Shown: one piece after another, positions 43,178 to 51,740 of the stretch
How positions within the stretch are numbered: the stretch's first letter is position 1
Layout: every line of letters starts with the position of its first letter
DNA from: an uncultured Limosilactobacillus sp.
GTDB taxonomy: Bacteria > Bacillota > Bacilli > Lactobacillales > Lactobacillaceae
NCBI RefSeq assembly: GCF_934202705.1
Contig: NZ_CAKPYE010000009.1
Span: forward strand, 28,785-92,784
Length of the DNA stretch: 64,000 nucleotides
Reading direction: 5' to 3'
Made by a program: the position numbers and the translations under genes
The notes under the pieces: model-generated
Told to the model about the DNA's origin: nothing
Seen by the model: only the letters and a program-made list of their open reading frames with translations
The model's database searches: none

Positions 43178-43438
43178 ATGAAATTGAGACAAACAAATCA
43201 GCAAACTGCGGTCGCGGCGGCACAAATTATTGGATTATCTGACACTCGTGTGACTGTCCAAACCGAAAACGGCTGCATCCTCCGGATCCCACTGTCGCAA
43301 AACCATCAACAAGATCAAGTCTTCTTAGCATCATTACACGATATTTGGCGTAATCATGTTTGGATCCCAGTCAATACAACCCTTCATCAACTTTTCCGTT
43401 ACGATTGGTTAATTGAACCTGAGCGGATCGATGATTAA
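43178..43438 (+). CDS. small hypothetical protein
   Basis: The 86-residue soluble frame begins MKLRQTNQQTAVAAAQIIG, with SDTRVTVQTENGCILRIPL and a Trp-rich end. GAAGGGA is about 9 bases before the ATG. I do not recognise the family, and there is no clear promoter. It stands alone between a histidine phosphatase and the LtaS-like gene. The coding call rests on frame, start and balanced composition only. Confidence 0.5.
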   Translation: MKLRQTNQQTAVAAAQIIGLSDTRVTVQTENGCILRIPLSQNHQQDQVFLASLHDIWRNHVWIPVNTTLHQLFRYDWLIEPERIDD

Positions 43439-43577
43439 AATTGTGCAACAATTTTGCAGAGTTCCAAACTTCAATTTTGGATGTGTTAAAATAAAGGACG
43501 TTTAATTAAATGCCTTCATGGTAAATATACCGATTTAATTTATTCAAGAAATTCTGGAACTGCGAGGAAATCACCTA

Positions 43578-45707
43578 ATGAAAAAGATAGGTCAACTTGT
43601 GGACACCCGGATCGGCTTTTGTGGCCTCCTGGTCGTCCTTTTTTGGTTGAAGACGTTAATTGCGTACTTCACAGATTTCAAATTGGGCGCGTCTGGCTTA
43701 ATCCAGTACGCCATCTTATTATTAAACCCGTTAGCAACAACAATTTTCCTGTTTAGTCTCGCCTTTTACTTTAAGCGCTCCCGATTCTTTTATCCTGTCT
43801 TAATGGGACTCGATATTTTAAATACCTTGCTGCTTTACCTCAACGTCATTTACTATCGAGAATTCACTGATTTTATGACCGTTGCGACAATGACAGGATA
43901 TTCAAAGGTTAATCAAGGACTGAGTGGGAGCTCATTAGCCTTAACAAATGTCCACGACCTTTTATATTGGGCAGACATTGTCATCATTTTATTACTAATG
44001 CTCTTTCGGAAGATTAAGTTCGACCCCCGCGCTATCAGTAACCGGCTCGCCTTTTCTTTTACGTCGCTCTCAATCCTGTTCTTCAGCTTAAATTTGATGG
44101 TGGCTGAGTTTAATCGTCCCCAACTACTGGGACGAACCTTTGATCGATCCTACATTGTCAAATATTTGGGAATTGATGCTTTCACCGGTTACGATTTGGT
44201 CAAGTCACAGCATATTGATAATATGCGGAAAAGTGCCACCCGGTCTGAGTTAACGGAAGTTAAAAAGTTTACTGACCGTCATTTTGCACCAGCCAATGAC
44301 AAAATGTTTGGCATTGCCAAAGGGCGGAATGTCATTATTATTCACCTGGAAAGTTTCCAACAATTTCTCATTGATAAAAAGATTAACGGTCAAGAAGTGA
44401 CCCCATTTTTAAATTCGCTTTATCACGGGAACGATACTTACGCATTTGATAACTTCTTCCATCAGGTCGGTCAAGGAAAGACCTCAGATGCTGAAAATAT
44501 GCTGGAAACTAGTACATTTGGTCTTCCTCAAGGTTCACTCTTTGCCACATTAGGGAGTGACAACACTTTCGAAGCCGCACCGGCAATTTTAAACCAACGG
44601 GCTGGTTACACTAGTGCTGTTTTCCATGGGAATGTTGCTAGTTTCTGGAACCGGAATAATGTTTACAAAAACCTTGGTTTTCAATATTTCTTTGATGCTA
44701 GCTACTATGATACTTCTGGTGATAAGGCCATGGGGTATGGTTTAAAAGATAAATTGCTCTTTGCTAACTCCATCAAATACTTACAAACCTTGCAACAGCC
44801 TTTCTACACAAAATTTCTCACGGTTTCCAATCACTTTCCATTTACCCTTGACGATGAAGATAAAGATTCTAATTTTCAGACAACCAATACAGGAGATTCA
44901 ACGGTCGATGGCTATTTCTTAACCGCCCATTACTTAGACCAATCACTGCAAGAATTTTTCAGTTATCTGCAAAAAACCGGATTAGATAAAAAGTCGGTCA
45001 TTATGATTTATGGTGATCACTATGGAATCTCTAATTCTGAAAATAAAAACTTAGCGAGTGTCCTTGGCAAGAGTGCCGACTCATGGACCAATTTTGATAA
45101 TACCCAACTACAACGGGTGCCAATGATGTTTGTAATCCCAGGGTCTGGCGGTCACGGTGGCATTGCTCACACTTACGGTGGTGAAATTGATGTACTTCCA
45201 ACCCTCTTGCACCTATTAGGTATCAGTTCCAAACGTTACATTATGTTTGGAACTGACCTCTTCAGTAATAAGCACAATCAAACTGTTGCTTTCCGCAATC
45301 ATGATTTTGTCACTCCACGTTATTCCAGCGTTAACGGTACTATCTATGACAACAAAACCGGTAAAGAGGCCAAGTTAACAAAAACCCAACGCAATTGGTT
45401 AAAAAAGCAGGCCAAGTTTGTTAATCAAGAACTCAGCCTTTCAGATTCTCTCAACGAAAAGAACCTGTTGCGCTTTTATACACCAAAGGGCTTTAAGAAA
45501 GTTAATCCTAAGAACTATAATTATTCCAACGGTCTCAAAAAAGCGAAAGCAATTGAGAAAAAGAAGGGCAATAAATCCACCAGTATTTATAGTGAAAATG
45601 GCGATCATTCAACTATTAGTGATTACACCACAAATGCTCCCGAACAAAACCACTCCCGGACTGATTCAAATCGAATCAAAATTACTAATCCTGATGGTAA
45701 TAATTAA
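43578..45707 (+). CDS. ltaS: lipoteichoic acid synthase-like sulfatase-fold enzyme
   Basis: The 709-residue membrane enzyme has five N-terminal spans, then an extracellular alkaline-phosphatase-fold domain. The metal ligand Glu258 is in IIHLESFQQF and the catalytic Thr302 in GQGKTSDAEN; further metal sites are in FHGNVASF, SNHFPF and YGDHYG. It transfers glycerol phosphate from phosphatidylglycerol to lipoteichoic acid or a related primer. The long Lys/Asn/Ser-rich C-terminal tail is atypical. Lactobacilli can have more than one such gene, so LtaS versus a primase-like LtaP is not decided. It is monocistronic. Confidence 0.9.
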   Translation: MKKIGQLVDTRIGFCGLLVVLFWLKTLIAYFTDFKLGASGLIQYAILLLNPLATTIFLFSLAFYFKRSRFFYPVLMGLDILNTLLLYLNVIYYREFTDFMTVATMTGYSKVNQGLSGSSLALTNVHDLLYWADIVIILLLMLFRKIKFDPRAISNRLAFSFTSLSILFFSLNLMVAEFNRPQLLGRTFDRSYIVKYLGIDAFTGYDLVKSQHIDNMRKSATRSELTEVKKFTDRHFAPANDKMFGIAKGRNVIIIHLESFQQFLIDKKINGQEVTPFLNSLYHGNDTYAFDNFFHQVGQGKTSDAENMLETSTFGLPQGSLFATLGSDNTFEAAPAILNQRAGYTSAVFHGNVASFWNRNNVYKNLGFQYFFDASYYDTSGDKAMGYGLKDKLLFANSIKYLQTLQQPFYTKFLTVSNHFPFTLDDEDKDSNFQTTNTGDSTVDGYFLTAHYLDQSLQEFFSYLQKTGLDKKSVIMIYGDHYGISNSENKNLASVLGKSADSWTNFDNTQLQRVPMMFVIPGSGGHGGIAHTYGGEIDVLPTLLHLLGISSKRYIMFGTDLFSNKHNQTVAFRNHDFVTPRYSSVNGTIYDNKTGKEAKLTKTQRNWLKKQAKFVNQELSLSDSLNEKNLLRFYTPKGFKKVNPKNYNYSNGLKKAKAIEKKKGNKSTSIYSENGDHSTISDYTTNAPEQNHSRTDSNRIKITNPDGNN

Positions 45708-45748
45708 TATTTCCCAGGAAATTATTTTGATTAAGGAGGACATTACAA

Positions 45749-46414
45749 ATGGATAAACCAGAAATTCAACAACGGCTGATTCAAATTGCCAATCGTCGTT
45801 ATGCCACCAAAAAATATGATCCTAATCAACATATACCAGCAGACGATTGGCAAACCATTTTGGAAGTTGGGCGACTTTCACCGAGCTCATTTGGTTATGA
45901 ACCATGGAAATTTGTTTTAATCAACAACCCAAAAGATCGTGAAGCAATTAAACCGTTTGCTTGGGGCGCCCTCAATAGTATTGAAGGCGCAGATAAATTA
46001 CTCGTTATTCTGGCCCACAAACACGTAACTTACGATAGTCCATATATTCGACACCTCGTTCAAGATGTTAAACATAAGCCATATTCACCAACATCAACTG
46101 TGTCACAACACTTCAAAGAATTCCAAGAACGCGATTTAAATCTGCAATCGGAACACGACGTTTTTGAGTGGGCAGTGCGCCAATGCTATCTGCCGATGGC
46201 AAATATGATGTCAGCCGCGGCTGCTTTAGACATTGATTCATGCCCAATCGAGGGCTTTAACTACGCTCAAATGAATCAATTTATGGCAACCAAGCACTAT
46301 TTGGATCCAAAAAACTGGGGCGTTGCAGTAATGGTTAGTTTCGGCTATCGTGATCAACCCATTACGCCAAAAGTACGTCAGCCCCTATCAGCGATTTACC
46401 AGGAACTGAATTAA
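45749..46414 (+). CDS. nitroreductase family NAD(P)H oxidoreductase
   Basis: The 221-residue protein is of the NfsB-like nitroreductase fold. The FMN-phosphate-binding RRYATKKYDP lies near the start, with SPSSFGYEPWKFVLI and the C-terminal GVAVMVSFGYRD. It would use FMN to reduce nitro compounds, quinones or flavins; the true substrate is unknown. AAGGAGG precedes the ATG. It lies 41 bases after the LtaS-like gene and may be cotranscribed. Confidence 0.85.
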   Translation: MDKPEIQQRLIQIANRRYATKKYDPNQHIPADDWQTILEVGRLSPSSFGYEPWKFVLINNPKDREAIKPFAWGALNSIEGADKLLVILAHKHVTYDSPYIRHLVQDVKHKPYSPTSTVSQHFKEFQERDLNLQSEHDVFEWAVRQCYLPMANMMSAAAALDIDSCPIEGFNYAQMNQFMATKHYLDPKNWGVAVMVSFGYRDQPITPKVRQPLSAIYQELN

Positions 46415-46424
46415 CAAAGAATAA

Positions 46425-46459
46425 AAACCAGTTTGGTAATTTAAACGCCAAACTGGTTT
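46425..46459. terminator. bidirectional terminator after the nitroreductase
   Basis: Twelve-base perfect arms (46425-46436 and 46448-46459) with A/T flanks lie between convergent genes. Confidence 0.9.
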
Positions 46460-46463
46460 ATTT

Positions 46464-47456
46464 TTATAGTTTCATTGATGAACTATGGGTCGCCATTCGT
46501 TTTTGCGGATATAGTTTCTTCGCCAGGCTATTAATTGCAATTGGCGCCTCCCCTAATCCAGTAGCGATTAATGGAACCTTTCCTGCATAAGTGTTCCCAT
46601 CACCAATCGCATAGACCCCTTCGATATTCGTTCTCATTTGAGAATCCACCTGAATCAAGTGATGATCAGTGACTAAATTTAATCCCCATTCATCTAAGGC
46701 AGCGTTATTGGAGGTAAATCCATAATTGACTACTAATTGGTCAACGTTCAAGACAGTTTCCTGGTCACTCCGCATTTTCTTTAACGTTAACTCCAAACTG
46801 CCATCAGACATCTCTTGAATTGTACGTGGTAAATAAGGAGTTTGAAGTTGAACTGTGGACTTTTGTAGACGCGTGAACGTTGCCGGTAAGCCTCGAAATT
46901 GTTCACGACGATGAACTAACGTTACTTGTCGCGCAACTGACTCCAACATTAAGGCCAAATCCATGGCGGAATTGCCGCCGCCCAAAACCGCAACTCGTTG
47001 GTTGGCGAAGACAGCGCGATGTTGAACGAAGTAATGAATTTTTCCTGAATTTACTTCATCCACCCCATCAATTGACAGTTTTCGCGGTGTAAACGCGCCA
47101 TTGCCTAGTGCAATCACCACTGCTTTAGATTGGGAAGTCCCCTTTGTTGAGCTAATCTTGAAACTCCCATCAGCCATCTTTTGTACGTCAGTGACTTTCG
47201 CCCCTAATTGCTGATCAACCTTCACCAATGAAAGCTGGTGTTCCAAATCCGCAATTAGTTGTTCACCGGTCACACCAGCTTTGCCAGCAACATCCCAGAT
47301 TTGTTTTTCTGGATAGAGTGCCCGAACCTGGCCACCAAGTTGTGGCAATGCTTCGATTAATTGTGTATTTAATTCATGTAATCCCGCATAAAAAGCAGCA
47401 AACATTCCTGCTGGTCCACCACCGATGATTGTGACATCATATTGTTGCTCTGTCAT
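46464..47456 (-). CDS. ferredoxin-NADP reductase (thioredoxin reductase-like)
   Basis: The 330-residue flavoprotein has the FAD-binding GGGPAGMFAAFYAG at its start and the NADP-binding GGGNSAMDLAL in the middle. It lacks the CxxC of thioredoxin reductases, which marks the YumC-type ferredoxin/flavodoxin-NADP reductase. It passes electrons between NADPH and ferredoxin or flavodoxin, for example in Fe-S cluster work. The ATG at 47456 follows AGAGGGGGG; a longer frame is possible but lacks this signal. It is divergent from the nucleoside hydrolase. Confidence 0.9.
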   Translation of the reverse strand: MTEQQYDVTIIGGGPAGMFAAFYAGLHELNTQLIEALPQLGGQVRALYPEKQIWDVAGKAGVTGEQLIADLEHQLSLVKVDQQLGAKVTDVQKMADGSFKISSTKGTSQSKAVVIALGNGAFTPRKLSIDGVDEVNSGKIHYFVQHRAVFANQRVAVLGGGNSAMDLALMLESVARQVTLVHRREQFRGLPATFTRLQKSTVQLQTPYLPRTIQEMSDGSLELTLKKMRSDQETVLNVDQLVVNYGFTSNNAALDEWGLNLVTDHHLIQVDSQMRTNIEGVYAIGDGNTYAGKVPLIATGLGEAPIAINSLAKKLYPQKRMATHSSSMKL

Positions 47457-47613
47457 CCAGCCATTCCCCCCTCTTTTCCTGCTTGAATATTTCCATTGTA
47501 GCATGCCCCTTTTAAAATTTGGTAACCGGCAAATTGACTTCGTGAAATTTGATTGTCTTTTAGTCCGTGGTCGCTTAAAATTAAATTATACTCAATCATT
47601 CGGAGGTATGGTT

Positions 47614-48576
47614 ATGGCAACGAAAAAAATGATCTTAGATTTAGATACCGGTGTTGATGATGCATTAGCCATTGCATACGCAACTGCCGCCCCAGACGTG
47701 GATCTGATTGGAATTGTTTCTTCTTATGGTAACAATCTAATCGATATTTGTGCAGAAAATAGTCTTAAACTACTAGAACTGCTCGGTCAAACTGATGTCC
47801 CCGTTTATAAAGGATTATCACATTCAAGTACCACTAATCACTTTGACGTCATGCAAGTGTCTCTTGATATCCACGGCAATAATGGTATTGGTGAAGTGAA
47901 ACTGCCAAAGCCAAAGCGGCCTGTCGAAAAAATGTCCGGTGTCGACTTCTATATCGAAGCCGCTCACAAATTTGGTCAGGATCTGATCATTGTTCCAACT
48001 GGTCCAATGACTAATCTGGCGGCAGCCCTCGAAAAGGATCCATCGATTGCCAAATTAATTGGAAACGTCACCTTCATGGGCGGGGCCTTAACCGTTGAAG
48101 GTAACGTAACTGAAGCGGCTGAAGCCAACATCCACCAAGATGCCGAAGCTGCAAATATCGTGCTATCCAACCCTGATTTACCATTAACGATGGTGGGCTT
48201 AGATGTCACTTTGCGAACCCTCCTCACTAAGCATGAAACACAACAATGGCGCGAACTCAACACAGCCGCTGGACGAGCCTATGCCGATATCACTGATTTC
48301 TACATTGATGCCTATTATAATTTAGATATCGATAAGAATGGTTGTGCACTGCACGATCCGCTGGCAGTGGGCGTTGCGTTAGACCCAAGTTTTGTTAAAA
48401 CCATCAGTCTTTTTATGAAAGTCGTTCATGATGGCCCTAATTACGGCCGCACAATTGGTAATAATGCTAAGCTCAATCAGCCAAATCCAAATGTCAAAGT
48501 TGCAGTTAACGTTGACAAGGACCGTTACCTCCAAACATTTATGCAGTATTTAACGGACCTATTTAAGCAGCATTAA
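47614..48576 (+). CDS. ribonucleoside/pyrimidine nucleoside hydrolase
   Basis: The 320-residue enzyme is of the IU-nucleoside hydrolase family. The Ca2+/ribose site is DLDTGVDD (residues 9-16), with TFMGGAL, EANIHQDAEAA and the C-terminal CALHDPLAV. It releases ribose and a free base from nucleosides. The ATG at 47614 follows CGGAGGT; the frame extends further upstream but overlaps the neighbouring promoter region. The freed ribose could enter the rbs genes at 28.8-31.5 kb. The base specificity is not evident. Confidence 0.92.
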   Translation: MATKKMILDLDTGVDDALAIAYATAAPDVDLIGIVSSYGNNLIDICAENSLKLLELLGQTDVPVYKGLSHSSTTNHFDVMQVSLDIHGNNGIGEVKLPKPKRPVEKMSGVDFYIEAAHKFGQDLIIVPTGPMTNLAAALEKDPSIAKLIGNVTFMGGALTVEGNVTEAAEANIHQDAEAANIVLSNPDLPLTMVGLDVTLRTLLTKHETQQWRELNTAAGRAYADITDFYIDAYYNLDIDKNGCALHDPLAVGVALDPSFVKTISLFMKVVHDGPNYGRTIGNNAKLNQPNPNVKVAVNVDKDRYLQTFMQYLTDLFKQH

Positions 48577-48586
48577 AATTTTTCAA

Positions 48587-48628
48587 GGTGGACAAGAACT
48601 AATTTGCTGGTTCTTGCCCACCACTTTT
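48587..48628 (+). terminator. intrinsic terminator of the nucleoside hydrolase
   Basis: Thirteen-base arms with one mismatch (48587-48599 and 48610-48622) are followed by a T-rich stretch. Confidence 0.82.
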
Positions 48629-48699
48629 TATCTTTGAACCTATCACATTGTTGTTTCTCTATCGTAAGTAAATTAATCATCTAAATTTACGCCACGCTC

Positions 48700-48872
48700 T
48701 GTGGCGTGATAATTCACAAGACAATTGTCGATCATCGCAAAGTCTTGTAGATAATTCACAGCTTATCCACAAGATATTGTGGATAACTATTCATGGCTTC
48801 TATCCTAGTATCACAAGGCTGTGTAATCATGGGGCTCTGTTGCCCATAGTGTTGTGCACAACTTTTTCCACA
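48700..48872. other. DnaA-box cluster in a gene-free region
   Basis: Two perfect DnaA boxes (TTATCCACA) form an inverted pair at 48763-48771 (+) and 48778-48786 (-). One-mismatch boxes occur at 48710-48718 and 48752-48760 (both TAATTCACA, within the direct repeat GATAATTCACA), 48852-48860 (TTGTGCACA, palindromic) and 48864-48872 (TTTTCCACA). No dnaA or dnaN is near, so this is unlikely to be oriC. It resembles the DnaA-binding clusters known outside oriC in Bacillus. Function is inferred. Confidence 0.6.
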
Positions 48873-48905
48873 GCCTGTTAATTATTTTCCGCCAACTAAT
48901 GACAC

Positions 48906-48934
48906 TTGCACTACATAAATGCTTTCGGTATGAT
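48906..48934 (+). promoter_or_regulatory. promoter of the TPP riboswitch unit
   Basis: TTGCAC (48906-48911) stands exactly 17 bases before TATGAT (48929-48934), just before the riboswitch. Confidence 0.7.
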
Positions 48935-48949
48935 AGCCCTAAACATATT

Positions 48950-49024
48950 ATCTTTGTCTGGGGTGCCTACGGGCTGAGAAACACCCATCGAACCTGCTCT
49001 GGTTAGGACCAGCGAAGGGAGATT
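48950..49024 (+). promoter_or_regulatory. TPP riboswitch (THI element)
   Basis: The conserved strings GGGGTGCC, GGCTGAGA, ACCC, GAACCTG, CTGGTTAGGACCAGCG and AAGGGA occur in order and at the usual spacing, defining a thiamine pyrophosphate aptamer. It precedes an ECF transporter operon and overlaps a terminator. Confidence 0.95.
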
Positions 49025-49062
49025 CTAAGGTGACTTTTGAATACTGTTATTAATCAACAAAC

Positions 49063-49097
49063 CCGGTCAGACAACTATTCTGATCGGGCTTAATTTT
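49063..49097 (+). terminator. TPP riboswitch expression-platform terminator
   Basis: Ten-base arms with one wobble (near 49063-49072 and 49081-49090) are followed by a TTAATTTTT stretch just before the ECF ATPase gene. Confidence 0.8.
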
Positions 49098-49114
49098 TAT
49101 TGAGGTTCAACTTT

Positions 49115-50494
49115 ATGACTGACCACATTCTAATTCAATCTTTAAAATTTAGTTATAACAAGCAGCAGGCCATTTTAAATATCCCTGAGTTATCGATTCC
49201 GCTGCACCAATTATCGCTTCTGCATGGTCGCTCTGGTTCTGGAAAGTCAACCTTGTTGAAGATTATCGCTGGACTGTTGCCTAAGTATGGTGGTCAGTTG
49301 ACGGGTAACGTCTCCATTCCACATCAACAGTCAGTCGCGATGATGTTCCAAGATCCGGGAATGCAATTTGCATTGGACACACCACGTCACGAAATCGAAT
49401 TTGCACTCGAAAATCTTCAAACTCCTGCGAAGACCATTCCATCAATTGTTGATCAAACATTACATGACGTTGGTATCACTCACCTTGCTGATCGGCATTT
49501 CACCACTTTATCTGGTGGTGAACAACAACGGGCCACGCTAGCCGTGATTATCGCAATGCAGCGCCAAATTATACTTTTGGATGAGCCATTTGCGAGCCTT
49601 GATTATCATAATCGCGACCTGATCTTGCAAAAATTAGTTGCTCTTGTAAGGGAGGGGAAAACCGTCATTATTGCAGATCATGACCTCTCTGCATATACTG
49701 AACTATCCCCGAACATTATTGAATTTGGCCAAACTGTTCACTGCCTTACTAACCAGGAAACGCAAGCCTTGCTGGAAACTGCCACTCACCAACCAAGTTT
49801 AACCACTCCGATTCCGGAACCTGATCAGCCAAATGCTGTCATTTTAGAAAATTACATTTTACAACGCAACGCTACAACCTTAATTAATCAAACCGCCCTG
49901 CAGATCGTCAAAAATAAAACCACGCTTTTAACTGGTGAATCTGGTAGTGGTAAATCTTCGTTTTTTAAATCATTGATTAATCTAGTTCCTTCCGCAGGCA
50001 CCATCAAACTTTGCCAGCAATCAGCGGAGCAACGTCACCGCCAGCAGCGCGGTAAGTCGATTGGCCTCGTTTTTCAAAATGCTAACGATCAATTCTTAAA
50101 AGTGACTGTTCAAGAAGAATTAGAACTCAGTCTAAAAAATGGTCGCAACCCGTTCTTTACGAACCATCGGCTGCAATTAGTCCTTAACCATTTAGGACTC
50201 AATCATTTGACTAACCAAGTTGTCTACACTCTATCTGGTGGGCAAAAAAAGAAATTGCAACTCCTCGTAATGTTAATGATGGGGCAGCCGTTACTGTTAC
50301 TTGATGAGCCGTTCAGCGGTTTAGATTACCATTCCATCACTAACGTCGTTGATTTGATGCAGCGAAGCCTGGCTGTCTATCCCCAAACTCTAGTGATCAT
50401 CAGTCATCAAATTGCTGCCCTTACCCCGCTCATTGATTACCATCTCCATCTTGCTCATCACCGTTTACAGTATCAGGAAGGCACTACCAAATGA
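49115..50494 (+). CDS. ECF transporter ATPase with two fused ABC domains (YkoD type)
   Basis: The 459-residue protein has two ABC ATPase domains in one chain: Walker A GRSGSGKSTLL and signature LSGGEQQR with ILLDEPFA in the first, and GESGSGKSS with LSGGQKKK and LLLDEPFSG in the second. This is the arrangement of YkoD-type ECF energising units. With the T protein that follows it would drive an S component that binds a vitamin. Control by TPP makes thiamine or its pyrimidine precursor the likely substrate. The ATG at 49115 follows GAGGTTC. Its end overlaps the next start by four bases. Confidence 0.92.
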   Translation: MTDHILIQSLKFSYNKQQAILNIPELSIPLHQLSLLHGRSGSGKSTLLKIIAGLLPKYGGQLTGNVSIPHQQSVAMMFQDPGMQFALDTPRHEIEFALENLQTPAKTIPSIVDQTLHDVGITHLADRHFTTLSGGEQQRATLAVIIAMQRQIILLDEPFASLDYHNRDLILQKLVALVREGKTVIIADHDLSAYTELSPNIIEFGQTVHCLTNQETQALLETATHQPSLTTPIPEPDQPNAVILENYILQRNATTLINQTALQIVKNKTTLLTGESGSGKSSFFKSLINLVPSAGTIKLCQQSAEQRHRQQRGKSIGLVFQNANDQFLKVTVQEELELSLKNGRNPFFTNHRLQLVLNHLGLNHLTNQVVYTLSGGQKKKLQLLVMLMMGQPLLLLDEPFSGLDYHSITNVVDLMQRSLAVYPQTLVIISHQIAALTPLIDYHLHLAHHRLQYQEGTTK

Positions 50495-51150
50495 ATATGA
50501 ACCCAAGTCTTAAATTACTACTCATCATCATTATTTCCCTGGAAATATCGTTTACCACCAAACTATTCACAAACCTGATTCTCATTGCGGTTACCTTGGT
50601 AGTGCTCATCATCCATCGAACGAGACCACAAACTTTTTTAAAGTTAATTTTGGTCCCGATCTTACCGGCCATTGCCATTGCAACTACCATTCGGTGGTTT
50701 AGTCCTGGCCACAGTACTTGGCTGGCCATTGTCATGGTTAGTCGACTATATGCTTATTGTTTGCTTGGTGCGTTAATCTTTACTATCGACACCCCACTAC
50801 AACTGGCTCAATCATTAGAACAAAACGCGCACCTGCCAGCAAAATTTGCCTATGGGACCCTTGCCGCAATTAATATAATTCCCCGGACCATTCAAACGGT
50901 TAAAACCATTCGCTTGGCGGCGCAAATGCGGAATGTATCATTGCATTTCTGGTCACCCCAGCTATATTTTAAAGCTATTTTATCAGCGCTCAGCTGGTCT
51001 GATCACTTGGCACAAGCAATGGAATCCCAAGGGTTTAACGAGCAACGTTTGCGAACTCACACCCGACTAATTAAGCTGACGATCACTGATTGGAGCATCT
51101 TTGTAATTAGTCTAGTTGGGATTCAATTAACCCTGCTCATGTTGCCGTAA
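50491..51150 (+). CDS. ECF transporter T component (YkoC type)
   Basis: The 219-residue membrane protein has four to five spans, then the cytosolic helix with the coupling motif KTIRLAAQMRNVSLH, in which Ala-Arg-like residues dock onto the ATPase grooves. It overlaps the ATPase gene by four bases (ATGA), so translation is coupled. It belongs with the TPP-controlled operon. No S component (YkoE or ThiT-like) follows. Confidence 0.88.
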   Translation: MNMNPSLKLLLIIIISLEISFTTKLFTNLILIAVTLVVLIIHRTRPQTFLKLILVPILPAIAIATTIRWFSPGHSTWLAIVMVSRLYAYCLLGALIFTIDTPLQLAQSLEQNAHLPAKFAYGTLAAINIIPRTIQTVKTIRLAAQMRNVSLHFWSPQLYFKAILSALSWSDHLAQAMESQGFNEQRLRTHTRLIKLTITDWSIFVISLVGIQLTLLMLP

Positions 51151-51184
51151 AAATTCTGGTATACTAAAAGAAAAGGAGTTAACT

Positions 51185-51529
51185 ATGAAGACTGAATCTA
51201 CCACTAATCGTGTTTTAAGCTGTTTATCTTACCTAAGCATTCTCTTCTTGCCAGTATTATTTCCGTTGATTGTCTGGATTGTTGATCATCAAGATCATTA
51301 TGTTGCCCACCATGCTCGGTCTGCATTTTGGACGCAGATCTTTCCCGCCTTATATGTGATTGTAGCTTTACTAATGTTCTTTATTCTAGGCGCCACCGGT
51401 GTAGATCAGATTCGTGTCAACGGCGGCTGGCTGTTCGGTATCCTGACCGTTTTTGCTTTATTGATTTCATTGGTGCTCTACATCTATAACATTGCCATGG
51501 GAATTAGCGTTTTAATCAAACGACAATAA
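51185..51529 (+). CDS. DUF4870-type membrane protein
   Basis: The 114-residue protein has three to four spans and the signature YLSILFLPVLFPLIVW followed by HHARSAFWTQI, typical of the DUF4870/TMEM-like small membrane family. The role is unknown. AAAGGAG precedes the ATG by a few bases. It lies 34 bases after the T component and may be cotranscribed, but it is not an S component. The palindrome-rich repeat follows. Confidence 0.72.
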   Translation: MKTESTTNRVLSCLSYLSILFLPVLFPLIVWIVDHQDHYVAHHARSAFWTQIFPALYVIVALLMFFILGATGVDQIRVNGGWLFGILTVFALLISLVLYIYNIAMGISVLIKRQ

Positions 51530-51537
51530 TTGAGATT

Positions 51538-51695
51538 AGAGGCTGTGACATAAGCTATACAACTGAGATGAAGAACGAATAGCGCAGTACACAAATGATC
51601 TCTAACGCCCGGTAAAGCGAGCGCTAGAGGCCTATTTGTGATTGCGGGGGCGTGAAAACGAAGTCATAAATGACTTCTGTCACGCTCCCTTTTTT
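51538..51695. repeat. palindrome-rich intergenic repeat element, copy A
   Basis: The element begins with GGCTGTGACATAAG (51541-51554), shared with a second copy at 63927-63940. It contains a hairpin (about 51590-51640) and a long stem ending in a T7 run (about 51646-51690), which includes the palindrome GAAGTCAT/ATGACTTC. The right end (CTTCTGTCACGCTCCC) is a partial inverted repeat of the left. It may act as a terminator and looks like a small mobile repeat. Confidence 0.65.
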
Positions 51696-51740
51696 TCGTT
51701 ATAATAAACATAAACAATTTTTGGAAGAAAGGAATTTATC

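Noticed and set aside
45418..45756. Plus-strand frame of 112 codons overlapping the LtaS-like gene
   Set aside because: A shadow of the Lys/Asn-rich tail of the LtaS-like protein in a second frame.
47425..47613. N-terminal extension of the nucleoside hydrolase
   Set aside because: The extension overlaps the start of the divergent ferredoxin-NADP reductase, has no ribosome binding site, and family members begin near the DLDTGVDD motif.
48700..48872. Chromosomal replication origin
   Set aside because: DnaA boxes are present, but dnaA, dnaN, recF or gyr genes are not, and no AT-rich 13-mer array is evident; an extra-origin cluster is more likely.
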